DNA from: Salvia splendens
Lineage: Eukaryota; Streptophyta; Magnoliopsida; Lamiales; Lamiaceae
Direction: 5' to 3'
Length of the DNA stretch: 64,000 nt
Assembly (NCBI RefSeq): GCF_004379255.2
Contig: NC_056053.1
Coordinates: 22,068,188 to 22,132,187 of the forward strand
The translations under genes were made by a program, and so were the position numbers. Under the pieces are notes generated by a model. The model was given only the letters and a program-made list of their open reading frames with translations, made no database searches and was not told where the DNA came from. Each line of letters opens with the position of its first letter. Position 1 is the first letter of the stretch. Positions 33,016 through 43,303 of the stretch are shown here, one piece after another.

Positions 33016-33632
33016 GACTGGAAAAATGTGGATGCTGATTTTTTGGATGGTTGGTGCTGCCTCGGTTTTTCTATTTTTGAACATTATTAGATTCTTAGAA
33101 ATTTAGGAAAATAGGGATGGGATGATTTTCTGGTAAATAGTTGAATCTGTATCTGTTCTGTGTAAGCTGACAATTGACAATGGAAGCTTCACTGCTATTT
33201 AGTGTGTATTTGGCATAACTGAAATTTTTGTAGATCTCTCTTTAGAAAAGGAGTGTCTATTTGCAGAAGATAACTATTCCTTTGTTTATTTACCACAAGT
33301 GGAAATGTGGTTCGAATCGATCCCAATTTTTCATATACAAACCAAAGTAAAAAAAAAAGATAAAAGAAAAAGGAACGAGCTCTAGTAATGTGGATGATAA
33401 TTTTTTATATAATTTTGTTTGGAAAATCTGATTTGTTGTTGTTCCATGTTTACTTATTAAGATTGATTTTGTGGAGATTTCCACAAATAATGCTAATTTT
33501 ATTACTCACGGTTTGAATATATAATTTCTAATTAAATTTTAGTTATTCCCTACCATGAAATATGAACAAATATTTGAATACAAACATCAAGACATTTAGT
33601 TTGTACTATGTGTACTTGTGAGTGGTGAGGTG
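33016..33632. other. 3' UTR and intergenic DNA downstream of the response regulator
   Basis: No further ORF. T-rich and AT-rich up to the Harbinger MITE. Confidence 0.5.
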
Positions 33633-34009
33633 TTAGAGCACCCGCAACGCGGGCCGCCCGCGTTCCGCGTTTCGTGCCGCGGGAACGGAACCGGCGCGCG
33701 ACGCGTTGCGGAGGTGCGTTCCGTCTCCGTGTCGTGCCCATGCCGTCGCCGCGAGACGCGGCACGGCTTGTGTCGCCACGCGCTTCGGCGACGTGGCTCG
33801 CCCTGCGTCGTGCGTGACGCCCACTCGCCGGCCCGCGAGTGGGCGTCGTCACGCTGACGCAATAAATTCATTTTTTTAAATGAGTTTTAAAAAAAATATT
33901 TTTATTTATAAAAATTGTTTTTTATATTTAAAAACAATTTTTACAAATAAATGAATACTAGAAATTCGTATTAGCCCATATATATTTGATGGGCATGCGA
34001 ATTTATGAA

Positions 34010-34320
34010 ACTCATTCTTGGTTGTCTCTCTTTTATAGAGACATCTTTGAATGTTTCATGTTCCACTTTCGATGTGGGACAAACTCATTCTTGATTATCT
34101 CTATTTTATAGAGACATCCTTGAATGTTTTATGTTCCACTTTCGATGTGGGACAAACTCATTCTTGGTTATCTCTATTTTATAGAGACATCCTTGAATGT
34201 TTTATGTTCCACTGTGGGACAAACTCATTCTTGGTTATCTCTATTTTATAGAGACATCCTTGAATGTTTTATGTTCCACTTTCGATGTGTGGCAAACTTA
34301 TTCTTGGTTGTCTCTATAAA
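34010..34320 (-). repeat. ~73-bp tandem repeat, four units plus a partial
   Basis: Units begin at ~34010, 34083, 34156 and 34222 (the third shortened by 6 bp), then a partial unit from ~34295. Each plus-strand unit has ACTCATTCTTGGTTATCTCT, TTTTATAGAGACATCCTTGA, ATGTTTTATGTTCCACTTTC and GATGTGGGACAA. ORFs over it are repeats of the same chance frame. Confidence 0.9.
34032..34293 (-). promoter_or_regulatory. repeated snRNA-type USE plus TATA modules
   Basis: On the minus strand, GTCCCACATCG (34070-34080 and 34143-34153) equals the plant snRNA upstream sequence element RTCCCACATCG. A TATAAA follows 32 nt later (34032-34037, 34105-34110). In the third unit the USE is cut by a 6-bp deletion (TATA at 34178-34183). 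In the fourth it is mutated (34283-34293, TATA 34245-34250), with the 32-nt gap kept. That spacing resembles Pol II-type snRNA promoters. No U1, U2, U4, U5 or U6 start was recognised to the left. Confidence 0.55.
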
Positions 34321-35021
34321 ATTGTATTTTAAATTATGTCATTTTTTATTTTTTTTGGATTTTTTATTTTTTTTTGGATTTTAATTATGTCTTTTTCAAT
34401 TTTTTTGAATTTTAAGTTGTAATGTTATTTTAATTTTAATGAAGTGTGTTTGTTTTAATTGAATTGGGTTGGAAATAAAAATAAAAAATGAAATTGAATG
34501 AATAGTAATTTAAGGAACGAATAAGAAACGGAGGGTTGTAGGTTTCGTTCCTTAGTTAAGGAATGGAGTAAAAAAGTACAGTGGGGCCCGCAAATAGTAG
34601 TTTAAGGAATGGTTTAGGAACGGTGGGGGAACAACGTTGTGGATGGCCTTATTTACTATCTCCGTTTTTTTAAAATAGCATGTATTTCAATTTTGACTCA
34701 TTCCTTACAATTCTAATATAGAAAACTTTTGAACAATATGTTATCCTTATAGCATAATATTTTATTTACAATTTTACTATCAATAATAAAAATTTTATAT
34801 ATTATGGATCCTATTATCCACTAACAATATTTCTCTTATCTTTTATTTCTATATTTTATCAATAGTTTATTAAAATCCATATCATTTTAAAACTTAGTTA
34901 TTTTAAAAGACAAGGTAGTAACAAAAAAGTCTCTCTCTCACTTCATGTGTATTTAATTGTAAATTAATTCTAGATAAACTATGATAGCAACTTATGGTGG
35001 ATAATATAAAAAAAACTGTTT

Positions 35022-36147
35022 GGTCATGTTTGGTTGTCAGGATTCTGCTTGAAAAATTAATTTGATTTCTTAAATTTTAAATTTCTGTGTTTGTTTTGGT
35101 TTTTAGTCAATCTGGGAAAATACTCAAAATCCGAGAACAAGGAAAGTTAGTACAACTTTCCAGGATTCTAAATCCTAACTATTCTTAGGTATTCTTTTTT
35201 TTCTTACATATTTAATGCAATATAGTATAGTTTTTTTATTATTTATAATATTTTAAAAATAATTTAAAATTATAAATTATACTTGGTACTTAATTTCAGT
35301 ATTATAAATAACTACAATTAAAACTATCGTAATTATAACTATATTTATAATATTTCATAATAGTAATTAATAATTTATTAAATGATTAAAATATAATTAT
35401 ATACTCCCTCCGTCCCCTATTAATTGTCACTTTTTTTCATTTCGGTCCGTCCCTCAATAATTGTCACACTTCATTTTTACCATAAATGGTAAGTAGGTCA
35501 TACATTCTACTAACTCACTTCACTCACATTTTATTATAAAACCAACATAAAAAAGTGGGTCTCACATTCCACTAACTTTTTCAATCAACTTTTATTTACA
35601 TTTCTTAAAACCCGTGCCCGATCAAAGAGTAACAATTAATCGGGGACGGAGGGAGTAATATAAATCGTATAATAAATAATTATTATTATATTTTATAAAT
35701 TAATAATTAATCAATAAAGTCGTATTGAAATTTTTAATTATAATTTTTTTCAATTATAATATACGTAAATATTTTTATAATAATAATATTTATTATTATA
35801 ATAAATGAGTATAATACTCTATGTAACTATAATTACAATTATATTATTATATATTATGATGGAAAATCCATATTTAATCTATCCATCATCATAATAAATA
35901 TAATAATATAATAAATATTATTTGTAATTAATAAATTTTTTAAAATTTTATATTATTATTATTTTTTATAAATAAAGAAGTAATAAGTATATTTTTTAGT
36001 TTGGTGTTTAAATTAAAATATAAATTTAAAATCTTGATATTTTCCAAACACATGAAAGTAAAGTTACTAGGAATCATATTCCGGGATTCATTTTCCCAGG
36101 AATTATTTTCCTTGCCAACTTTACTTTTCCGTCAACCAAACATGGTC
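35022..36147. mobile_element. AT-rich MITE-like element with GACCATGTTTGGTTG ends
   Basis: Left GGTCATGTTTGGTTG and right CAACCAAACATGGTC are inverted. The interior is extremely AT-rich, has no ORF, and contains a Stowaway insertion at 35404-35655. The target duplication is unclear (TTT on both sides). Confidence 0.5.
35404..35655. mobile_element. Stowaway MITE (252 bp)
   Basis: CTCCCTCCGTCCCCTATTAA ... TTAATCGGGGACGGAGGGAG with TA at both edges (35402-35403, 35656-35657). Confidence 0.9.
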
Positions 36148-36476
36148 TTTAAGTTATTTAAAATGAAGATTTTCATATACTTTTATGGGACATAAGGAAT
36201 ATATCATTACAAGACGGAGAATTTCATTTCTACTCTCAACTTTTTGATTAATCAGTGTAAATGGAGGAGAATTTGGTCCGAAATGGGCCTCTACTAATAT
36301 AAAACACATGTTTTGTCAAATTTTTTTATGAAAGTGTGAACCAACTTTAGCATGAAAAACCAACCACTTCAGCTGAGCACTTTCCCAGAAATTTCGAAGA
36401 AACACATAAATTCCAAACACTTTTTGCTTTCTCATCTCATTTTGAACACTCTCAAGTCCAGCAAGAATCCAAGTCA

Positions 36477-36644
36477 ATGAAGATCATCACCATCATCATC
36501 ATCATCATTATCCATCCAATTACAGCAACTTCCACACACCTTCATCCCAATATATCTAAATCCCAGTTTCAAGCATCTCTTCACCATTTGATCCTCAACT
36601 TGTTCACAAACTTTCAGAGGAGAAGATGGTTGAAGAGAGGCTAG
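36477..36644 (+). other. possible uORF overlapping the EDS1 start (55 codons)
   Basis: An ATG at 36477 opens a frame with a run of ATC codons (MKIITIIII...) that ends at TAG 36642-36644, 19 nt into EDS1 in a different frame. If the transcript starts upstream of 36477, this uORF would have to be bypassed or leaky-scanned. The transcription start is unknown. Confidence 0.4.
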
Positions 36645-38901
36645 GTGAGAGGATAGGTTTGAGGGAGGATGTGATTCAAAGGGCTTGCAAATTGTCCATG
36701 AAGGCTCATGACAAGGGGAAGCCATACCTCCACGAAAAAACCCGGGGCACCACCGATGTTTTGTTGGCCTTCCCCGGATCATGGTGTGTGGATGACTGGT
36801 ACACTAGGGATCCCTTCGGTGAAGTTAAGGTTGATGTCTCATTATTTCCATGTATAAGAAGTGTTGGCAATGAAGAGATAGGTTTGGTTAATGAAGCTTT
36901 TGCTAGGAGGTTTGATGCCTTATTGAATAGATCATCACTTGCAACTGAGGTAAAATCTTTGATTTGGAGTCTATTGTTTTCTTGAACTTGTTTTAGTTTG
37001 ATTTGGATGATCTTAATTGCCAAAAATGGGCGGTTTGAGAACTATTTTAAAATGAGAACTTTGAAAACTAAAAATCATATCAGTTCTTTGATACATTATT
37101 ATCAGTTGACATCACAAAATATATCAGTTCTGTCATGATATGTTATTAATATAAATTGTGAACTGATATATTTCTGTGTTCTGACTTTAAGAAATGTTTT
37201 GAAATAAATCATCTCTTTGCTAGAAGTTATGTAGTAATTGAAGTGTGTTTGAACTAAAAATGGATCTCAGGTGGAGAAAGCTATGTCTGAGGGGAAGCAG
37301 ATCATCTTCACCGGGCACTCCTCGGGCGGTGCAACGGCCGTTCTAGCCGCCATTTGGTGCTTGGAGAAACACATAAGGCCCAACCATTCTCAGACAATGC
37401 CTCTATGTGTAACTTTCGGGTCACCTCTAGCCGGAAACCACGTCTTCTCACACGCTCTGAGGCGCGAGAACTGGTCCCGTTGCTTCGTCCACTTTGTGAT
37501 GAGGCACGACGTCGTACCACGGATAACCCTAGCACCTCTCTCGAGCATCCAGCGGTGGCTGCAGGCCGTCCTCGAGTCTCTCAACCCGAGATCACAGTTT
37601 CACCTGCAGGACTCCTCTGCAGCGTCCGGCTTCCTCCTCTCGGTCATGAGGAACGCGCTGTCCGTGGCAAGCCACGCCGCGTGCATCCTCAAGGGCTGCA
37701 CCAGTTTGCTGCTGGAGACTGTTGCAAGCATAGTTGATCTCAGCCCTTACCGCCCTTTCGGGACCTTTATCTTCTGCCCCGGGAATGGGAAGCTCGTCGT
37801 GGTGGAAAATCCGGACGCGGTGCTGCAGCTGCTCTTCTTCTGCCTTCAGCTCAGCCCTGAGGAGGAGAACACAGAGTTTTTGTGTAAAATGATGAGAGAC
37901 CATTTTTTATATGAAAGTGAATTGCAAGAGAGCCTACATATGCAAGATGTGACATATTTAGACAGCCTTGTGAATATCCCTTTAGAGGCTCATTCCACTT
38001 CCAAATATTCAGCTGCACTCAATGATCTTGGCATTGTATGTTCTACTCCATCCGTTGCTATTTGTTTAGTAGTGAAATTTAAGCCGCTGCTAAATTTTTG
38101 CGCTGGCGTAGATCTGCTGCTAACCATTTTTACCGGCGGAATTATGAAAATAACTAGTGACACACGCATGATCATGATGCTTTTGTATCCGATTTTCAGA
38201 TGGCGCAAGCGAGGCTATGCCTTCGTGCAGCGGGGGAGCTGGAGAGGCAGAGGATGGAGAACCAGAGGAGAATAGACTCCAACAGAGACACCATCAAAGA
38301 AGCATTAAAAAAGATACATGACTACAAAACCAGCTGTGAGATTAGGAAGATTGGCTACTATGACACATTCAAACTCCAAAAGGACATAACTGACTTCAAT
38401 GCCAATGTGAAGAGGCAGGAGCTCTCGGGGATATGGGACGAGATCGTGGAGATGATCAAGCGATACGAGCTGCCAGACGGGTTTGAGGGGGGTAAGGAGT
38501 GGGTGGAGCTAGGGACGTTGTTCAGGCGGCTGATGGAGCCGCTGGACATCGCGAACTACTATGGACATTTGCTGAATGAGGATACGGGGCCTTACATGGT
38601 GAAGGCGAGGCCGAAGAGGTACAGGTTCACGCAGAAGTGGAGGGAGCACGCGGAGGGGATGGGGGCCGGGGGGAGCGCTGAGACGACGTTTTGGGCAGAG
38701 GTGGAGGAGCTGAGGGAGAAGGGGTATGATGAGGTAAAGGGTGAGGTTTTGAGGCTGGAGGAGGAGTTGTTTGGATGGGTTAGGGATGGATGGGTGGGGA
38801 GAGATGTGTTTTTGGAGGGTTCTACTTTTGCTAAGTGGTGGAAGACACTACCTCATGAGCATAGGTCTGGTTCTTGCATTGCAGCCTTCTTCAAGAATTG
38901 A
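36626..38901 (+). CDS. EDS1: EDS1, lipase-like immune regulator, 3 exons, 596 aa
   Basis: Exons 36626-36949, 37271-38035, 38200-38901 (1791 nt, frames join exactly). The start MVEERLGERIGLREDVIQRA is the typical EDS1 N-terminus. The alpha/beta-hydrolase half keeps the GxSxG motif in FTGHSSGG (S125), D188 in VMRHDVVPR and a candidate His at 319 (MMRDHFLYESEL), matching the family's S-D-H triad positions. The C-terminal EP domain fills exon 3 (residues ~364-596: GYYDTFKLQ, DIANYY, RPKRYRFTQKWREH, FAKWWKTLP). EDS1 forms exclusive dimers with PAD4 or SAG101 and relays TIR-NLR immune signals in nucleus and cytoplasm; its catalytic activity is not needed for that. Length and motifs are normal. No PAD4 or SAG101 partner is in the window. 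Confidence 0.95.
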
Positions 38902-40014
38902 AGTTTTGGCTTTTGAATAATATGGGTGGAGCTCAATGCACCCCAAGATACATCAATAAAACCTCACTTGCTAAAAGGGATTTGACATCTCTCTGTAGTT
39001 GATATCTATGTAAAAAAAATAATAGAGATGGCCTTCCTCATGAAAAATCTAGTCATGCCAAGAAAACTAAAACAAACACTCACTCCAGAAATCAAAATAA
39101 ACAACATTACAGACAAGCAGGCAGCTCTCAAAAACATTGTACTACAGTGACAATTATTCATCACACATTGAATTCTAGATAGCAATGCAATTATTGAAGC
39201 TTCATATAGGGAACAGAATCAACTCTCAGCATGGAGTGAAACCTCAATTTGACTCACAATGGGAGCTAAAAAGATGAAGATTCACTAAAACTGATAAATC
39301 ATAAAAACAAAGCATTTATTTGAGAATGTTTATGCATCTCATTACTATATAACTGAAACTTCCCCATCTTGCTCTAGAATTCTCTTGTGACAGAAAAGGC
39401 AGAGCTTGGATCTACAAGGAGTTGTGTTTCTAATTTTTGAAATATTATCATTTAAAGTGGAACATCTAAAAGAGAAGATTCGGATGAAGGAAAGTATATT
39501 ACTGGAAAAATTGAAAAAAATGATCCAATAAAAAAGGCATTGCATTAGATGGTTTGATGTTGTGTTTTGGTAAATATTGAGTGTGGATGAGATTTTTTAT
39601 AATTAAATATATGAGACCGCGGACCAAATTGGTAAATAGACTTGTGCCACAGTAATCAAATAGCTTTGTTACAGAGTGAAAAAATATGCAAGCTCAAAAT
39701 CAAATGGAGATGTTTACTAGTTCATGATATCAAGTTTATTATAGTAGAAGAAAAAATTAACAACATTGGCATACAATAATAGTACACAATATTAATAAAT
39801 AAATGTTTGATTATTGAATCCGAAAATATTCATAAATCTGATTAAGATAGGAGAAAACTTATTTATCAAATAAAATTGTTTTTTTGACAACAAATAGGGT
39901 TATAAGGATTGGCCAGCTGATTCATAAACTGTGTAAAAAAAAAGTCGAATTTTTCATGCAAAAGGGTTTGACGATTGGGTTGAGAGTCACGAATTGTATT
40001 CGAAATCAGCAATA
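38902..40014. other. intergenic region between EDS1 and the Mg transporter
   Basis: EDS1 3' UTR, then AT-rich DNA with no recognisable gene. It includes the promoter of the plus-strand MRS2 gene (start 40015). Confidence 0.5.
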
Positions 40015-42616
40015 ATGAAGTATCCAGTGGATTCAGCGGAAGCGGGGCGAGCGAGGAAGAAGGGGGCGTGGGTTCGGGCGTGGCTGGTGGTGAACTCCGC
40101 GGGGGAGGCGGAGGTGGTGGAGGCCGGCAAGCACGCCATCATGCAGCGGACTGGTCTCCCCGGCCGAGATCTCCGCATGCTCGACCCCGCTCTCTCCTAT
40201 CCCTCCACCGTCTTGGGCCGAGAGCGCGCGATCGTCGTCAATTTGGAGAATATCAGGTCGATCATCACTTCTCGAGAGATGATTTTTCAAAATTCCAAAG
40301 ATCCTTTGCTTACTCCTTTTGTCGATAAAATTCAGCAAGTGTTTCGCCATCGTCAGGCTGTCGTATCCAGCCAGGTTTTCCCTCTCTCTCGTCGTTGACT
40401 TTGAGTTGGTTGAATTGGGGAGGGAGATGGTGTATTGTGAATATTAGGGATTTTTTTTGTATTGCAAGTTGAATTTGTTCTGTTCTGTTCTGTTAAGGAA
40501 TTAGAATTGAAATTGGAGGTAGAATTCTAGGGCATAATTCAATTCCAAATCCTTTGTTTGGTAAAAAAATGGAATTTGAAAATATTATCTAGTGTGTCTA
40601 GGTGTATTGTGTGTGTGTGCAGTGTGTAGTTTGTGACTGTGTGTGCCGTGTCTGTTATGTTTATGTAGTGTTTGAAGGTGCACAATTTTATACTAATTCA
40701 AATTGTGGATTTGAGAGGAATTGAAATTGTAATTCAATTCAAAATTCAGATATTTGGCGATAACAAACATCGATTTGGAACTGTGGGCTCTAATTCCAAT
40801 TCCACGGCTCCAATTCCATGACATTGAACCAAGCCTAATAATTGTTTTTATGAAATTTCTACACATATTTCCGTGTCAAATTTGAGACAAAATTTGCATA
40901 GTTTGGGTACTACAATAATTGGTAAAATTCAGGATAAAATTGAAAGAGGTATGATGGTTAGGTATATACTTCTGCATTTGTATATGGTGTGGTGAGTTTC
41001 TCACTCATTGATGAAATGATGTTGAAGGAGTCTGGAGAGGAAGGAAACAAAAAACCAGTGTGGACAGATTTTTATGGCTCGAAGGAGCCGGACCCAATGG
41101 GAGATGGTGGTGACCAAATTTATACTTACCAACAAAAGAAAGAAGAGTGGAATGCAGAGGAAACAGGAGAGAACGTGCACGATTTGAAGATTCTTCCATT
41201 CGAATTTGTTGCCCTCGAGGCATGCCTCCAGGCTACCTGCAGTAGCTTGGATGATGAAGTATGGCTAGATTTCTTGGGCAATTAACACTGTTTTTTAGTC
41301 TAGATTTTGGTAACTAATTTGTGTTGTTGTGTGTATAAACTCATGAACTAGGCAACAAGACTGGAGCAAGAAGCTCATCCAGCATTGGATAAGCTCACTT
41401 CCAAGATTAGCACTCTCAATCTAGATCGGGTTCGACATATTAAGAGCCGTTTGGTGGCAATAACTGGGCGTGTGCAGAAGGTTTGAGCTCTTTCGGATTT
41501 AAATGCTTTTTCAACTAGCTTGAGTTTGTGTGGTTCTTCGGTTTCTACTGTTGCTCTGGATGAACTCTGTTACAGATTTCCATTACCTTATGCATGCTTG
41601 GAGTGCTTGCTAAGTACACAACCCCCACTGTTTCCCATCCCCAAGTAAAACACACACACACACATCAGTTAAGTTCTATAAAAACTAATAGGGTAGTTTT
41701 GACCATTGGAGTGCTTGATAAATTCATCTGCTGCTTTTGAGAACTTTGGGCTAATCGATATCTGTAAGACATGAACAAATCGGAAACGTTTGTTTCTCAG
41801 TAGAAATAATCTGTCTGGTGTAATTTTTTTCCAGCACCATAACCTTTGAAAATGGCTGAGTAATGTAGGTGAGGGATGAGTTGGAGCATTTGCTCGATGA
41901 CGATGAAGATATGGCAGAGATGTATTTGACAGAGAAGTTAGAGGAGGAGGAGGCGCTTGAGAATTCTTCTACCAAAGAGCAAGACATGGTAGATGAGGAA
42001 GCAGATCAGTATGGCAAAATCAAACCTCCATTTTACTCCATACTTTAATCAAATTCACGTAACTTAATGTTCTGATAATTAGGGCTAATTTCGAGACAAA
42101 GATGGGACTTGATGATGCTGACGAGCAGCAAGCTCCGAGCATGCAAAGTTCTAGCATCAAGAGTCTCGATGTGGAGGAGCTCGAGATGATTCTAGAAGCA
42201 TATTTTGTACAGATTGAAGGCACGTTGAACAAGTTATCCGCTGTAAGGCTTCTTATTTCAAATATCAAGAATGTGATAATTTGTACAGTTTATAGAAAAG
42301 ACACTAATTTGGATGAGTTTTTCGGTAGCTGAGAGAGTACGTTGACGACACAGAAGACTACATAAACATAATGCTGGATGACAAGCAGAACCATCTCCTG
42401 CAAATGGGAGTGGTGCTCACTACAGCGACTTTGGTGGTGGGCGCGTTTGTGGCGTTGACTGGGGTGTTTGGCATGAACATTGGCATCGAGCTCTTCGACC
42501 CCAAGTTATATGGGATGCCCGAATGGCTCTGGACCGTCGGTGGAAGCATCATAGCCTCTGTTTTCTGTTACGTAATCGCTGTTGCCTGGTGCAGGTACCA
42601 ACGCCTCTTGGAATGA
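40015..42616 (+). CDS. MRS2/MGT (CorA-type) magnesium transporter, 6 exons, 435 aa
   Basis: Exons 40015-40374, 41028-41258, 41352-41480, 41869-42008, 42083-42242, 42329-42616 (1308 nt, frames consistent). ATG at 40015 gives MKYPVDSAEAGRARKKGAWV. The N-terminal domain holds the conserved RDLRMLDP ... YPSTVLGRERAIVVNLENIR block, LPFEFVALEACL, and the long helical/acidic region (HLLDDDEDMAEMYLTEK). The C-terminus has TM1 (~366-386) followed by the diagnostic GMN (388-390, FGMNIGIELF) and TM2 (~408-428). The family forms pentameric Mg2+ channels in plasma, vacuolar, plastid or mitochondrial membranes. No clear transit peptide; subfamily not decided. The exon 2 acceptor (GTTGAAG|GAG at 41027/41028) has a weak pyrimidine tract and is the least certain junction. 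Intron 1 contains A/T-rich AATTCCAATTCC-type repeats. Confidence 0.92.
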
Positions 42617-43300
42617 AGAGGGAGGAGGAGAAGAGTTATGTTTTTTTCTTGCTTGCTTTACCACAATCCAATGTTGATCTTGTAGCTTTTGAATTAGTTT
42701 TGATTATGAGTTGGTTACTTCACTTTTTGGTGAGAGATACAAAGATGTTGCCCATTTTATGAAATTGATTTTTTTTTAATAAATTACCATCTCTCCCTTA
42801 TTTTGTAGAGTGAAATAAACATTTAGCTTAATGGGCCTCAAAGCCCGCAATGAAGGTGGGGTCCTGAAACCCATAATGGTTTCCGGCCCAAAGCGTTGGA
42901 TACATATATATTGAAATTATCTTGAACAAAATAAAATTAGTATTCAATCATCGATCGTCACATCTTTTGATACGAATAATTTATGTATTCAATCATGCCA
43001 AATTTGAGAGAGAATTTTAAAATGGGTCCAAAGACTAAAACATGATTGTGCACTTGCTGGCATGTGAAATTGTAATATTTTGATGATACTACAAGACTGA
43101 AAATTCTCGAAAACTAGTAGGTCCTTTATTATTTCAATGAAGGGTTCTCTTTTTTATTTTTATTTTCGCAATATATCACACTGACACATCATTTTATGGA
43201 CTACTCCGTATTTAATAATTTTCCATAAGGATGCTTTTAAGTACTACTAGTATTTATCAAATTATGCCATGTAATGACCTAATACGGCTCCATAATGACC
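42617..43300. other. MRS2 3' flank and intergenic DNA
   Basis: No ORF or RNA gene recognised before the Harbinger element. Confidence 0.5.
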
Positions 43301-43303
43301 TTA

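Larger units (their letters stand above)
33636..34648. mobile_element. non-autonomous PIF/Harbinger element (1013 bp) with internal tandem array
   Basis: TIRs GAGCACCCGCAACGC and the inverse of AACGTTGTGGATGGCC, with TTA at 33633-33635 and 34649-34651. The GC-rich left 220 bp matches the left end of the intact element at 43304, including the hairpin CGCCCACTCGC-CGGC-CCGCGAGTGGGCG (~33818-33846; counterpart ~43497-43524). The right part (GTTTCGTTCCTTAGTTAAGG type) parallels its 3' end. The transposase is replaced by unrelated AT-rich DNA and the 34010-34320 repeat. Confidence 0.85.

Noticed and set aside
33900..34010. possible snRNA gene next to the USE/TATA array
   Set aside because: No U1, U2, U4, U5 or U6 5' sequence or Sm-type site could be recognised in the downstream DNA.
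34051..34384. open frames across the 73-bp tandem array
   Set aside because: The repeat length only by chance keeps frames open across shifted units; same peptide repeated, with no ATG context or domain.
40500..40850. possible MITE in intron 1 of the Mg transporter (AATTCCAATTCC-type repeats on both sides)
   Set aside because: Inverted similarity is short and low-complexity; I could not define ends or a target duplication.
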